Counted from the stretch's first letter, positions 19,105 through 27,841 are shown. The stretch: 64,000 nucleotides of DNA from Kitasatospora viridis (GCF_007829815.1 NZ_VIWT01000001.1:434001-498000); one strand, 5' to 3'. Notes: generated by a model from the letters alone, not told the origin. Numbers and translations are program-made.

Positions 19105-19775
19105 CCCCCGCCGAGCCCGACTTCCTCAGCAACACCCGCGCCTCCTACGACGCGATCGCCGCCGACTACACCGCTCGGTTCGGCGACGCCCCGGACATCA
19201 AGCCGCTGGACCGCGCGGTGTTCAGCACCTTCGCCGAGACGGTCGCCGCCGCCGGCCTCGGCCCGGTCGCCGACCTCGGCTGCGGTCCCGGTCGACTCAC
19301 CGTCCGGCTGCGCGACCACGGCCTCGACGCCTTCGGTATCGACCTCTCGCCGCAGATGATCGCCCAGGCCCGGCAGGCCCACCCCGGCCTGCGCTTCGAG
19401 GTCGGCTCGATCACCGACCTCGACCTCCCCGACGACAGCGTCGGCGGGATCCTCGCCTGGTACTCGCTGATCCACCTTCCCGACGAGCAACTCCCGCAGG
19501 CGCTGGCCGAGTTCCACCGGGTGCTCGCCCCCGGCGGCGAACTCCTCACCGCCTTCCAGGTCCGCGACCGCCCGCACCGCCGCGATGAGCTGTTCGGCCG
19601 CCCGGTGAGCCTTGACTACTACTCCCGCACCCCCGAGTTCGTCATCGCCGCCTTCGCCACCGCGGGCCTCCCCGTCCACACCCGCCTGGTCCGGGCTCCC
19701 GCCGCCGACGGCACCGAGCTCGTCCCGCAGGCCCTCCTGCTCGCCCGCAAGCCGGCCGAGACACCCAAGGCCTGA
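19101..19775 (+). CDS. Class I SAM-dependent methyltransferase
   Basis: A 224-residue methyltransferase with motif I V-A-D-L-G-C-G-P-G-R-L-T near residue 58, the acidic motif F-G-I-D-L-S-P-Q-M and motif L-A-W-Y-S-L-I-H-L-P. The N-terminus (T-R-A-S-Y-D-A-I-A-A-D-Y) is typical of UbiE-like small-molecule methyltransferases. It is translationally coupled to ridA (4-bp overlap) and under the twin operators shared with the TetR gene. The substrate is unknown. Confidence 0.9.
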   Translation: MTPAEPDFLSNTRASYDAIAADYTARFGDAPDIKPLDRAVFSTFAETVAAAGLGPVADLGCGPGRLTVRLRDHGLDAFGIDLSPQMIAQARQAHPGLRFEVGSITDLDLPDDSVGGILAWYSLIHLPDEQLPQALAEFHRVLAPGGELLTAFQVRDRPHRRDELFGRPVSLDYYSRTPEFVIAAFATAGLPVHTRLVRAPAADGTELVPQALLLARKPAETPKA

Positions 19776-20260
19776 CGATCCGTCACCCGGGCCGCCGGTG
19801 GGAGCGATCACCGGCGGCCCGAACCAGGAGCGCAGCACCTCGGAACACGCGGACGACCCTGAGCCCAGCGCCCCGGCCGCCACGAAGGCGGCCGCCCTCA
19901 CCAGCGACCACCTGACGACCCGTCACTCTGACCCTGGGCTGGAGCGATTACCAGCAGCCCGGCCCGGAAGCCCGACACCGCGCAACCCCCGGGGCCCCAC
20001 CCCGACAACCCGCCCCCGGGCGACCCGACACACCCCGGGACGGCCACTCCCACCAACGACCGCCTGACGATCCGTCACCCGGGCCCCAGCTGGACCGATC
20101 ACCGGCAGCCCAAGCCGGAAGCCCAACGCCCCACAACACCCGCTCCCGCGCGACCCCCAGCACCCCGAGACGTCCGGCCACCCCGCAGGCGCCCCCTGAC
20201 GACCGCATGACGGCCCACCCCCAGACCCCAGCTGGACCGTTCACCAGCGGCCCAAGCCGG
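19771..20260. repeat. Four degenerate intergenic direct repeats
   Basis: A block beginning CCTGACGAYCCGTCAC recurs at 19771, 19911, 20063 and (shortened) 20195, spacing 132-152 bp. Each contains, about 20-30 bp later, a CTGGAGCGAT(C/T)ACCAGC-like dyad and then CCC(A/G)(A/G)GCCGGAAGCCC. The first copy overlaps the methyltransferase stop codon. About 680 bp here hold no credible gene and the + strand becomes very C-rich towards 20340. Confidence 0.65.
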
Positions 20261-20455
20261 AACCCCTGCACCCCGCTACACCCACTCCCCCACACCCCGG
20301 CCCACACCGCCCCCACACTCACCCCCACCCCGACACCCCGCGCCCACCCCGACCTCCACCCGGGTTGACCTATGATCGGGAGAACCATCGGGGCCGGTCA
20401 GGCCGGACAGGAGCCGCGCCGTCCGGGTGCGAGCGGAGCGGAGCGGAAGAGCGTC

Positions 20456-21217
20456 ATGGCGGAGCCGACTGACTGGGAACCGGTTCCCCGCTCACGCACC
20501 TTCGAGTTGGTGCTGGACCGGATCGAGGAGCAGATCCGCGCCGGCAAGCTCCGGGTCGGCGACCGCCTCCCCCCTGAGCGCGAGCTGGTCGAGCTGCTCG
20601 GCGTCAGTCGTGCCGCGATCCGCGAGGCGCTGCGGGTACTGGAGGCGCAGGGGGTCGTCCGGGCCAAGGTCGGCACCGGCCCGGACTCCGGCAGCGTGAT
20701 CGCCGCCCTGCCGAGCGCCGGGCTCAGCCAGCTGCTCCGCTTCCACCTCGCTCTGGCGAACTTCCCGCTCGCCGACATGGTGGACACCCGCGCCGCCCTG
20801 GAACGCTCCAGCGCCCGCCTCGCCGCCGAGCGCGCCGCCACGGGCGAGGCAGCCGAGCAGCTCGCCGCGGCCGGCGAGCTGCTGGCCCGGATGGACGATC
20901 CCGAGCTGACCCGCGAACAGTTCAACGAGTACGACACCGCGTTCCACGTCGCCGTCGCCGAGGCCGGTGGCAACCGGCTGATGGCCGACCTCACCATCGC
21001 CGTCCGCAACGCCGTGCGTCATCCCCTGCTCGCCGCCTTCCACCGGATCGCCGACTGGGACGCGGCCGCCGCCACCCTGCGCGTCGAGCACCACGCGATC
21101 CACCGGGCGATCACCAGCGGCGACGCGGAGTCGGCGGGCGACCTGATGGAGGCTCACATCCACCGCTTCCACCACGAGGTGGCGCTCCCGGCGCTGTCCC
21201 GGCCCGACCCGTCCTGA
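20456..21217 (+). CDS. FadR-subfamily GntR transcriptional regulator
   Basis: A 253-residue regulator. Residues about 15-80 form a winged helix of the GntR type (G-D-R-L-P-P-E-R-E-L-V-E-L-L-G-V-S-R-A-A-I-R-E-A-L-R-V-L-E-A-Q-G). Residues 95-240 are a FadR/VanR (FCD) ligand domain with its metal-site pattern: D in N-E-Y-D-T-A-F-H, H in V-E-H-H-A-I-H-R-A-I and H in E-A-H-I-H-R-F. Such regulators often bind lactate, pyruvate or similar acids through a metal. A -10-like TATGAT lies at 20371. It is 1.7 kb upstream of lutABC, whose promoter carries a FadR-type site; control of that operon is plausible but inferred. Confidence 0.9.
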   Translation: MAEPTDWEPVPRSRTFELVLDRIEEQIRAGKLRVGDRLPPERELVELLGVSRAAIREALRVLEAQGVVRAKVGTGPDSGSVIAALPSAGLSQLLRFHLALANFPLADMVDTRAALERSSARLAAERAATGEAAEQLAAAGELLARMDDPELTREQFNEYDTAFHVAVAEAGGNRLMADLTIAVRNAVRHPLLAAFHRIADWDAAAATLRVEHHAIHRAITSGDAESAGDLMEAHIHRFHHEVALPALSRPDPS

Positions 21218-21256
21218 ACCCATCCGGACGCACTGCCACCCGGCTACCGTGACCGC

Positions 21257-22075
21257 ATGACCGCCGTCCCCGAACCCCTCGCCGCCCCCGAACCCCTCGC
21301 CGGCGGCCTGGCGAACGCCGGCGCCGTCTTCCGTCGCGGCCCGCTCGTCGATCGCCCGGCACCGCCCGCCGCCCGCGCCCTGCACGCCCACCTACGGGCG
21401 CTGCGGTCCCACGGGTTCGACGCCTGCCCAGCACCGGTCCGCCTCACCTCGGCCGGCCGCGAGCAGCTCACCTTCCTCCCCGGCGACGTACCCCAACCCC
21501 CCTTCCCAGCCTGGGCGATGACCTCGGCCGCGCTACGCTCCCTCGGCACCCTCCTGCGCCGGCTGCACGACGCCGCAGCAGCGGTCCCGCTCGACACCAC
21601 CGCCCCGTGGTCCCGCGACCTCGCCGACCCGCTGGGCGGAACGGTCCTGTGCCACAACGACGTCTGCCCGGAGAACGTGGTCTTCCGCGACGGCCGCGCG
21701 GCCGCCCTGATCGACTTCGACTTCGCCGCGCCCGGCCGCCCGCTCTGGGACGTGGCAATGACGGCCCGCTACTGGGCGCCCATGCTCGACCCGGCCTCCG
21801 CCGCCGCCCTCTACCCGGCCGGACTCGACCCGGCGCACCGCCTGCGCGTCCTGGCGGACGGCTACGACCTCTCCCCCGCCGACCGCGCCGAGCTCCCCAC
21901 CGTCGTCGAACAGGCCACCGCCACCTGCCGCGCCTTCGTCGCCCACCGCGTGGCCACCGGCGACCCCGCCTACCTGCACGCCTTCACCACCCGCGGCGGC
22001 TGGCCCCGCTGGGACCGCCTCCAGTCCTGGCTCGCCGCCCACCGCACGGAGTTCAGCGCCGCCCTACTGTCCTGA
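21257..22075 (+). CDS. Aminoglycoside-phosphotransferase-like kinase
   Basis: A 272-residue APH/choline-kinase fold protein. The catalytic loop is L-C-H-N-D-V-C-P-E-N-V-V-F with the base D and the metal-binding N; the following I-D-F-D-F-A supplies the DFG-type aspartate. The N-lobe is short. Substrate cannot be predicted: relatives phosphorylate aminoglycosides, homoserine, sugars or other hydroxyls. It lies 39 bp after the FadR-type regulator on the same strand and may be co-transcribed with it. Confidence 0.87.
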   Translation: MTAVPEPLAAPEPLAGGLANAGAVFRRGPLVDRPAPPAARALHAHLRALRSHGFDACPAPVRLTSAGREQLTFLPGDVPQPPFPAWAMTSAALRSLGTLLRRLHDAAAAVPLDTTAPWSRDLADPLGGTVLCHNDVCPENVVFRDGRAAALIDFDFAAPGRPLWDVAMTARYWAPMLDPASAAALYPAGLDPAHRLRVLADGYDLSPADRAELPTVVEQATATCRAFVAHRVATGDPAYLHAFTTRGGWPRWDRLQSWLAAHRTEFSAALLS

Positions 22076-22104
22076 CGGTCGCCCAGCCAGGCCGCGCCGG
22101 CCCG

Positions 22105-22725
22105 TCACTCCGGCGCGTAGAACATGAGCGTCTGCTCCGCCGTCGCCGCCACCACCTCGGGGGCGGCGACCTTCGCCAGGTCCAGGGCGGCGGCCCAGGC
22201 GGTCACCGAGAGCAGGGTGAACTCGCGGGCCTGCGCGGGTTCGAACCACCACGTCCGGTCGGGGTGATCGCCGCTCAGGTACTGGCCGAGGCCGACCAGT
22301 GCGGGGTCCCAGCCGACGCCGACGGCCAGCACCAGCGGTGGGACGCCGTCGCCCTCGCCGGGTCCGGCGTGCTCCAGTTCCAGGGTGGTCCGCCCGTGGC
22401 CGGCGGGGGTGAGGGTCAGGGTGACCTCGTTCTCCGGTGCCCCGCCGAAGGTCCAGGTCAGCCGGAGCCGGTGGGGTGGGTCGCACGCCAGGATCTCGCC
22501 GCCGGCGTTGCCCTCCAGTTGGAACGTGCCGCCGGCGCGCAGGTCACCCGAGAGCGGCAGGAACCACTGCGCGATCCGCTCCGGCGAGGTGACGGCGCTC
22601 CACAACTCGTCGGCGCCCGCCTGGTAGGTGCGCCGGACGACGGCGGCGCAGCCGGGTGCGCCCGAGCGCAGCTCGCGGATCCGCACCTCACGGCTGGTCT
22701 GCCCGATCCAGTCGGTGACGCTCAC
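22105..22725 (-). CDS. SRPBCC (AHSA1-like) domain protein
   Basis: A 206-residue START/Bet v1-like protein of the AHSA1 type. Characteristic stretches are V-V-R-R-T-Y-Q-A-G-A-D-E-L-W-S-A-V-T-S-P-E-R-I-A-Q-W-F (residues about 27-54), G-G-T-F-Q-L-E-G-N and the W-T-F-G-G-A-P-E-N-E-V-T-L strand. Such proteins form a hydrophobic cavity; most have no proven function, and many pair with ArsR regulators, though none is adjacent here. GTG at 22725 follows GGAGGAGAGG; translation from upstream starts has no ribosome site. Confidence 0.87.
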   Translation of the reverse strand: MSVTDWIGQTSREVRIRELRSGAPGCAAVVRRTYQAGADELWSAVTSPERIAQWFLPLSGDLRAGGTFQLEGNAGGEILACDPPHRLRLTWTFGGAPENEVTLTLTPAGHGRTTLELEHAGPGEGDGVPPLVLAVGVGWDPALVGLGQYLSGDHPDRTWWFEPAQAREFTLLSVTAWAAALDLAKVAAPEVVAATAEQTLMFYAPE

Positions 22726-22744
22726 GATGACCTCTCCTCCAAAA

Positions 22745-22772
22745 CCGGCCAATACCGGCCAATACCGGCCCG
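22745..22772 (-). repeat. 10-bp direct repeats upstream of the SRPBCC gene
   Basis: The unit CCGGCCAATA occurs twice and then partially (CCGGCC), in exact 10-bp register, 20-47 bp upstream of the SRPBCC start. Helical phasing makes a regulator binding site possible, but no protein is implied by sequence alone. Confidence 0.45.
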
Positions 22773-22919
22773 TCCGGGCGGCTGCGCGGGTCAACGAGCC
22801 CGCCGGGCGGCAGGTGTCGCGGCCGCCGCCCGTTCGAGTCGAGACGAGACGAGCGCCGCACCGCTCCGCTCACCCGGATCACGCACCGACCACACGCGGA
22901 ATCAGCCCCTCCGGGTGTA

Positions 22920-22930
22920 TGGTCAGACCA
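22920..22930. promoter_or_regulatory. FadR/LldR-type operator of lutABC
   Basis: TGGTCAGACCA is a perfect hyphenated palindrome and fits the FadR-subfamily consensus T-N-GT-N3-AC-N-A. It overlaps a possible -10 box (TATGGT, 22918-22923) and lies 26 bp before the lutA start, the position expected of a repressor site. Confidence 0.75.
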
Positions 22931-22955
22931 AAGAATGGCCGACCCGAGGACCTCC

Positions 22956-23774
22956 ATGCGTGTCGCACTCTTCCTGACCTGCGTCAACGACGCCCTGTAC
23001 CCGGACACCGGGCGCGCCGTGGTGACCGTGCTCGAACGCCTCGGCGTCGAGGTGGACTTCCCGACGGGGCAGACCTGCTGCGGGCAGCCGCAGTACAACA
23101 CCGGGTACCGGCGGGAGACCGAGCCGCTGGTGCGCCGGATGGCCGAGGTGTTCGCCGACTACGACCACGTGGTCACCCCCTCCGGTTCGTGCGCCGCGAT
23201 GGTGCGGGACAACTACCCCCGGATCGGCGCCAGGACACGCGCGGAGGGGCGCGGCACCGCACTCGAACGGGCGGCCGGCGCCCTGGTGCCCAAGGTGCAC
23301 GAGCTGACCGAGTTCCTGGTGGACGTGCTGGGCGTCACCGACGTCGGCGCGTCCTTCCCGCACACCGTCACCTACCACCCGTCCTGCCACGGCCTGCGGA
23401 TGCTCGGTCTGGGCGACCGGCCGCGCCGGCTGCTGCAGGCGGTGCGCGGGCTGAACCTGGTGGAGCTGCCGGGCGCCGAGGAGTGCTGCGGCTTCGGCGG
23501 CACCTTCGCGGTGAAGAACGCCGCCGTCTCCACCGCGATGGGGCAGGACAAGGTGCGCAACGCCCGGTCCACCGGCGCCGAGGTGCTCTGCGGCGCCGAC
23601 AACTCCTGCCTGATGCACCTGGGCGGTCTGCTGCACCGTCAGGACGAGCCACTGCGGGCACTGCACATCGCGGAGATCCTGGCCGCCACCGAAGACCTTC
23701 CGGATGGCCCGCCCACGCGCCCGACCAATGGCCCGACCGACGGCCCGACCGAGAGCCTGGTGGTGTCCGCATGA
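22956..23774 (+). CDS. lutA: L-lactate utilisation protein LutA
   Basis: A 272-residue subunit of the L-lactate oxidising LutABC complex, which feeds lactate carbon to pyruvate. It has two CCG domains: T-C-C-G-Q-P-Q-Y-N-T-G near residue 39 with S-G-S-C-A-A-M, and Y-H-P-S-C-H-G-L-R followed by E-C-C-G-F-G-G-T-F, which bind an iron-sulfur cluster, as in heterodisulfide-reductase-like subunits. ATG at 22956 is chosen over 22935 because GAGG lies 8 nt upstream and conserved sequence starts here. It overlaps lutB by 4 bp. Confidence 0.93.
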   Translation: MRVALFLTCVNDALYPDTGRAVVTVLERLGVEVDFPTGQTCCGQPQYNTGYRRETEPLVRRMAEVFADYDHVVTPSGSCAAMVRDNYPRIGARTRAEGRGTALERAAGALVPKVHELTEFLVDVLGVTDVGASFPHTVTYHPSCHGLRMLGLGDRPRRLLQAVRGLNLVELPGAEECCGFGGTFAVKNAAVSTAMGQDKVRNARSTGAEVLCGADNSCLMHLGGLLHRQDEPLRALHIAEILAATEDLPDGPPTRPTNGPTDGPTESLVVSA

Positions 23775-25279
23775 GCCGCACCTTCATCGGCATGCCCGCC
23801 TTCCCGAAGGCCGCCGCCGTCTCCACGCAGAACCGCCAGATGCGCGCCAACCTCACCCACGCCACCCACACCATCCGCGACAAGCGCGCCCGCGCGGTCG
23901 CCGAGCTGGACGACTGGGCCGAACTCCGGCTCGCCGGCAAGCAGATCAAGGACCGCACGCTGGCCCGGCTGGACGAGTACCTGGTGCAGGCGGAGGCGGC
24001 GGTCACGGCAGCCGGCGGCACGGTGCACTGGGCGGCCGACGCCGCCGAGGCGAACCGGATCGTCGCGGACCTGGTGAAGGCCACCGGCGAGCGCGAGGTG
24101 GTCAAGGTCAAGTCGATGGCCACCCAGGAGATCGGGCTCAACGAGGCGCTCGCCGCCGAGGGCATCACCGCCTACGAGACCGATCTAGCCGAGCTGATCG
24201 TGCAGTTGGGCGACGACCTGCCCTCGCACATCCTGGTCCCGGCGATCCACCGCAACCGGGGCGAGATCCGCGAGATCTTCCGCGACAACATGGCCAGTTG
24301 GGGCCGCCCGGCCCCGGAGGGCCTGACCGACACCCCGGCCGACCTGGCGGAGGCGGCGCGGCTGCACCTGCGGGAGAAATTCCTGCGCGCCAAGGTCGCC
24401 GTCTCCGGCGCGAACTTCCTGGTCGCGGAGACCGGGACGCTGGTGGTGCTGGAGTCCGAGGGCAACGGGCGGATGTGCCTGACCCTGCCGGAGACCCTGA
24501 TCTCGGTGGTGGGCATCGAGAAGGTCGTGCCGACGTGGCAGGACCTGGAGGTCTTCCTCCAACTGCTGCCCCGCTCCTCGACCGCCGAGCGGATGAACCC
24601 GTACACCTCGACCTGGACCGGCGCCGCGGACGGTGACGGACCATCAGACTTCCACCTGGTGCTGCTCGACAACGGGCGCACCGACACCCTCGCCGACCAG
24701 GTCGGCCGCCAGGCGCTGCGCTGCATCCGCTGCTCGGCCTGCCTGAACGTCTGCCCGGTGTACGAGCGGGCCGGCGGACACGCCTACGGCTCCCCCTACC
24801 CGGGCCCGATCGGCGCCATCCTCACCCCCCAACTGCGCGGCCTGCAGAGCGAGGTGGACGCCTCGCTGCCGTACGCGTCCTCGCTGTGCGGCGCCTGCTA
24901 CGAGGTCTGCCCGGTGGCGATCGACATCCCGGAGGTGCTGGTGCACCTGCGCGAGAAGGTGGCCGAACAGGGCGGCGCGGGGCACCGGTTGGAGCGGGCG
25001 GCGATGAAGTCGGCGAGCTGGCTGCTGGACCACCCGGCCGCGTACTCGACGGCGCTGAAGGCCAGCCGACTCGCCCGGGGCGTCCAGCCGCGCCGACTGC
25101 CCCTGCCGGGGGCGGCGAAGGCGTGGACGGACAGCCGCGACCTGCCGCCCCTGCCCGAACAGTCGTTCCGCAGCTGGTGGAAAGAGCGGACCCCCGACCA
25201 GAGCGACCGGAACAAGCCGAACGCGCCGAACGCGCGGACCGAGCCGACCGATCGCGACCAGCAGGACGGAGCGAACTGA
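23771..25279 (+). CDS. lutB: L-lactate utilisation iron-sulfur protein LutB
   Basis: A 502-residue subunit of the Lut complex. An N-terminal LutB/YkgF domain (about 60-290; D-N-M-A-S-W-G and G-A-N-F-L-V-A-E-T-G-T) precedes two 4Fe-4S motifs, C-I-R-C-S-A-C-L-N-V-C-P near residue 318 and C-G-A-C-Y-E-V-C-P near 374. The C-terminal 40 residues are hydrophilic and variable. The start ATG overlaps the lutA stop and its stop overlaps the lutC start (TGATG), so the three subunits are made from one coupled mRNA. Confidence 0.94.
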   Translation: MSRTFIGMPAFPKAAAVSTQNRQMRANLTHATHTIRDKRARAVAELDDWAELRLAGKQIKDRTLARLDEYLVQAEAAVTAAGGTVHWAADAAEANRIVADLVKATGEREVVKVKSMATQEIGLNEALAAEGITAYETDLAELIVQLGDDLPSHILVPAIHRNRGEIREIFRDNMASWGRPAPEGLTDTPADLAEAARLHLREKFLRAKVAVSGANFLVAETGTLVVLESEGNGRMCLTLPETLISVVGIEKVVPTWQDLEVFLQLLPRSSTAERMNPYTSTWTGAADGDGPSDFHLVLLDNGRTDTLADQVGRQALRCIRCSACLNVCPVYERAGGHAYGSPYPGPIGAILTPQLRGLQSEVDASLPYASSLCGACYEVCPVAIDIPEVLVHLREKVAEQGGAGHRLERAAMKSASWLLDHPAAYSTALKASRLARGVQPRRLPLPGAAKAWTDSRDLPPLPEQSFRSWWKERTPDQSDRNKPNAPNARTEPTDRDQQDGAN

Positions 25280-25926
25280 TGAGCCCGACGACCGGCTCCC
25301 GCGAACGGGTCCTCGCCCGGATCCGCACTGCCCTGGCCGACCACCCCGAGCCGCCCGAGCCCACCCGCGGCTACCGCACGGCACACGCCGAGCTGCCCGT
25401 CCCGGAGTTGCTCGACCTGCTCGCCGAGAACCTGGCCGACTACCGGGCCGTGGTGCACCGCTCCACCGCCGCCGAACTCCCGGCCACGCTCGCCGAGCTG
25501 CTCAAGGCCCACGGCTCGCGGACCTTGGCCGTCCCGGCCGACCTGCCGGACGCCTGGACCGGCGAGCTCGGCAACGTCGAACTCCTCGTCGACGGCGCCG
25601 ATCTGACGCCTGATCGGTTGGAACGCACCGACACGGCGCTGACCGGCTGCGCGCTGGCCATCGCCGAGACCGGCACGATCGTGCTCGACGCCGGCGCCGC
25701 CCAGGGACGCCGCCGGCTCACCCTGGTCCCGGACCACCACATCTGCGTGATCCGCGCCGACCAGGTCGTCGCCGCCGTCCCGCAGGCCCTGCCGCTGCTC
25801 GACCCGGCCCGCCCGCAGACCTGGATCTCCGGGCCGTCCGCGACGAGTGACATCGAGCTGGAGCGGGTCGAGGGGGTGCACGGTCCCCGGCGGCTGGACG
25901 TGGTGATCCTGGCACCGCAGGCGTAG
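25279..25926 (+). CDS. lutC: L-lactate utilisation protein LutC
   Basis: A 215-residue LUD-domain protein and third subunit of the lactate oxidation complex. The LUD core shows A-I-A-E-T-G-T-I-V-L-D-A-G near residue 130 and the C-terminal P-Q-T-W-I-S-G-P-S-A-T-S-D-I-E-L-E-R-V-E-G-V-H-G-P pattern. Complete by length. Last gene of the operon; a short GC-rich GGCCGGCCGG run follows but no strong terminator is visible before the convergent gene at 25962. Confidence 0.93.
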   Translation: MSPTTGSRERVLARIRTALADHPEPPEPTRGYRTAHAELPVPELLDLLAENLADYRAVVHRSTAAELPATLAELLKAHGSRTLAVPADLPDAWTGELGNVELLVDGADLTPDRLERTDTALTGCALAIAETGTIVLDAGAAQGRRRLTLVPDHHICVIRADQVVAAVPQALPLLDPARPQTWISGPSATSDIELERVEGVHGPRRLDVVILAPQA

Positions 25927-25961
25927 CCCGGCCGGCCGGCCGGGGAGGGGAACCGACGAAC

Positions 25962-27065
25962 TTACAGGCGTCGGACGGCCTGTGCCTCGGCCCGTTCCAC
26001 CGCCGCCCGTCCGTACACGTGGACCAGGGCCAGGTGGAACAGGGCCGGGGCCACCGGGGCCCAGTGGTGGATGCGGTCGGGGTGCAGCAGGTACCCGGCG
26101 ACCGTCGCCGCGCGGAACGGGACGTAGTCGATGGTCTCCTGCTCCCACCGGTCCGCCACTCCCCGGCTCAACCGGTCCTGCAATCCCTGGTGGGTCAGCT
26201 CGTTGAGGCGCGCGTAGAAGTGGACGGCCCACTGGCGCCGCTCCACGTCCAGCACGAAGGCCAGGAGTTCGAGGGAGTACTCGTGCGGCTCCAGCGCGAG
26301 TTCCTCCCGCATGCCGCGCCGGGCGACCGCGTGGAGCACCGGCGCGCTCCGCCCGGCGGAGTCGATGTGCCGTGACAGCCCCTCGTTGACCGAGGAGTTC
26401 CAGATGCCCGGCCCGGTCCGGACACGGTTGCTGCGCCGGGTGACGACCAGCATGTCGTCGGCGGTCACCACCGCGACGTTCACGCCCAGGCTGCACTGCA
26501 AGAACGCCGGTGCGTCGAGCGGGCGGTCGGGGTCGAGGTGGCGGGAGCGCAGGGTACTGCCGTCGGGCAGTCGGCGGTCGAGCTGCTGGGCGGCGAGGAA
26601 GGTGTAGTAGTCCGTCGGCCGCAGCCGCAGGCGAACCTCCGGCTGCTCCTCGGTGGGCGTGCGGGAGACGGCGAACGACTCGACGGCGTACCGGGGGCCG
26701 TTCCAGATCGGCGTCCGCCCCTCCTCCTGGAGCCGGGCGCTCTCGGCCTCGATCTCCTCCCACCAGTGCGCGATCTCCGCGGGCAGCCCGGTCTCGCCGT
26801 CGAGCACCTGGATGTGCACGCCCTCGGCGGGGATGGGCGTTTCGCCGTCGCCCTCGACGATCAGCGCCGTGGTGCGCAGCGGGCCGAGCGAGAAGGTGGA
26901 CCACGACGGGCTGGACACCTCCTTGGTCCAGCGGCTGCGGACCGCGCCGAACCAGCGCCTGCGCAGCCTGAACCACGCGTCCTGCAGCGGCTGTTGGAAC
27001 AGCACCGCGACCAGCATCCCGATGACGGCGCCGGCCACGCCGTTGACCACGTCGATCCCACCCAT
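25962..27065 (-). CDS. Membrane-anchored Nudix-like protein
   Basis: A 367-residue protein. Residues about 4-22 are a single transmembrane helix (V-V-N-G-V-A-G-A-V-I-G-M-L-V-A-V-L-F), followed by a basic stretch. Residues 50-215 form an uncharacterised domain with alternating strands (T-T-A-L-I-V-E-G-D, R-L-R-L-R-P-T-D-Y-Y). From about 240 a Nudix-like segment appears: N-E-G-L-S-R, then A-V-A-R-R-G-M-R-E-E-L-A-L, close to the R-E-x-x-E-E core but without all conserved positions. It may hydrolyse a nucleotide near the membrane or be an inactive sensor. ATG at 27065 starts just before the helix. No partner gene is adjacent. Confidence 0.65.
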   Translation of the reverse strand: MGGIDVVNGVAGAVIGMLVAVLFQQPLQDAWFRLRRRWFGAVRSRWTKEVSSPSWSTFSLGPLRTTALIVEGDGETPIPAEGVHIQVLDGETGLPAEIAHWWEEIEAESARLQEEGRTPIWNGPRYAVESFAVSRTPTEEQPEVRLRLRPTDYYTFLAAQQLDRRLPDGSTLRSRHLDPDRPLDAPAFLQCSLGVNVAVVTADDMLVVTRRSNRVRTGPGIWNSSVNEGLSRHIDSAGRSAPVLHAVARRGMREELALEPHEYSLELLAFVLDVERRQWAVHFYARLNELTHQGLQDRLSRGVADRWEQETIDYVPFRAATVAGYLLHPDRIHHWAPVAPALFHLALVHVYGRAAVERAEAQAVRRL

Positions 27066-27271
27066 GCAGCGGAGCGTAGTGGCGGGGGTCCCGCGCCGCC
27101 TCCCAGTTCTGACGCCCCGCCCGAAACCGCATGTCACAGGGGTTCTGTCGATTTGTCACAGACATGTCCCGGCACGCCGCGGCGTTGAACGGCGGCGGCT
27201 GCTCACCGCGTCATGCTTCACGGAAGGCCCGTTCACCGGAGCGGGAAGCTCGGCCGGAAGAGGAAAAAACC

Positions 27272-27769
27272 ATGCGCGTTCGGAAGCTGTCGGCAGTCAC
27301 CCTCGTCGCCGTCGCTGTCGGCCTGTCGCTCACCGCCTGCGGCAACGACAGCTCCCCCAAGGCCGCGCCGCCCGCCGCCGCCAGCCCGGTGGCCCCCGCC
27401 TCCCCCGCCGCCGGCACGCCCGCCGCCGCCGACTCGCCCGCTGCCGCTGCACCTGTCGCAGCCAGCCCGGCCAGCCCGGCGCACACCAAGCCGTCGGGCA
27501 CGCCGAAGGCGACAGCCGGCGAGAAGTGCACGGACCAGATCAACTACGCCGGGGACCCCCGCTCCAACGCCGAGATCAACTCCATCGGCGCCAACACCGG
27601 CCACTGCCCGACCCCGGAGAAGAGCGGCGCCGCCACGCCCTCGGGCACCCCGAACAAGCCGGGCGTGAAGTGCACCGACCAGATCAACTACGCGGGCGAC
27701 CCCCGGTCGAACGCGGAAATCAACTCGATCGGCGCCAACACCGGCTACTGCCCGCCGATCCAGCACTGA
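27272..27769 (+). CDS. Lipoprotein with a duplicated 29-residue motif
   Basis: A 165-residue lipoprotein: signal with lipobox L-T-A-C (C23), then a 60-residue A/P/S linker, then two copies of a 29-residue unit (residues 85-113 and 133-161). The unit begins K-C-T-D-Q-I-N-Y-A-G-D-P-R-S-N and ends G-A-N-T-G-x-C-P; the copies differ at one residue (H/Y), while the DNA carries about eight silent changes. Each unit has two cysteines that could form one disulfide. I do not recognise the family. ATG at 27272 follows AGAGGA and is followed by a terminator 28 bp after the stop. Confidence 0.82.
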   Translation: MRVRKLSAVTLVAVAVGLSLTACGNDSSPKAAPPAAASPVAPASPAAGTPAAADSPAAAAPVAASPASPAHTKPSGTPKATAGEKCTDQINYAGDPRSNAEINSIGANTGHCPTPEKSGAATPSGTPNKPGVKCTDQINYAGDPRSNAEINSIGANTGYCPPIQH

Positions 27770-27796
27770 GCCGGAGCGGGAGCCGGATGCAAGTGC

Positions 27797-27826
27797 AATG
27801 ACCCCGGTCGACGGACCGGGGTCATT
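27797..27826 (+). terminator. Bidirectional terminator
   Basis: A perfect 13-bp stem (AATGACCCCGGTC and its complement) with a GACG loop, between the lipoprotein gene and the convergent DUF397 gene ending at 27842. Confidence 0.85.
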
Positions 27827-27841
27827 AGCATCTGATAGGGC

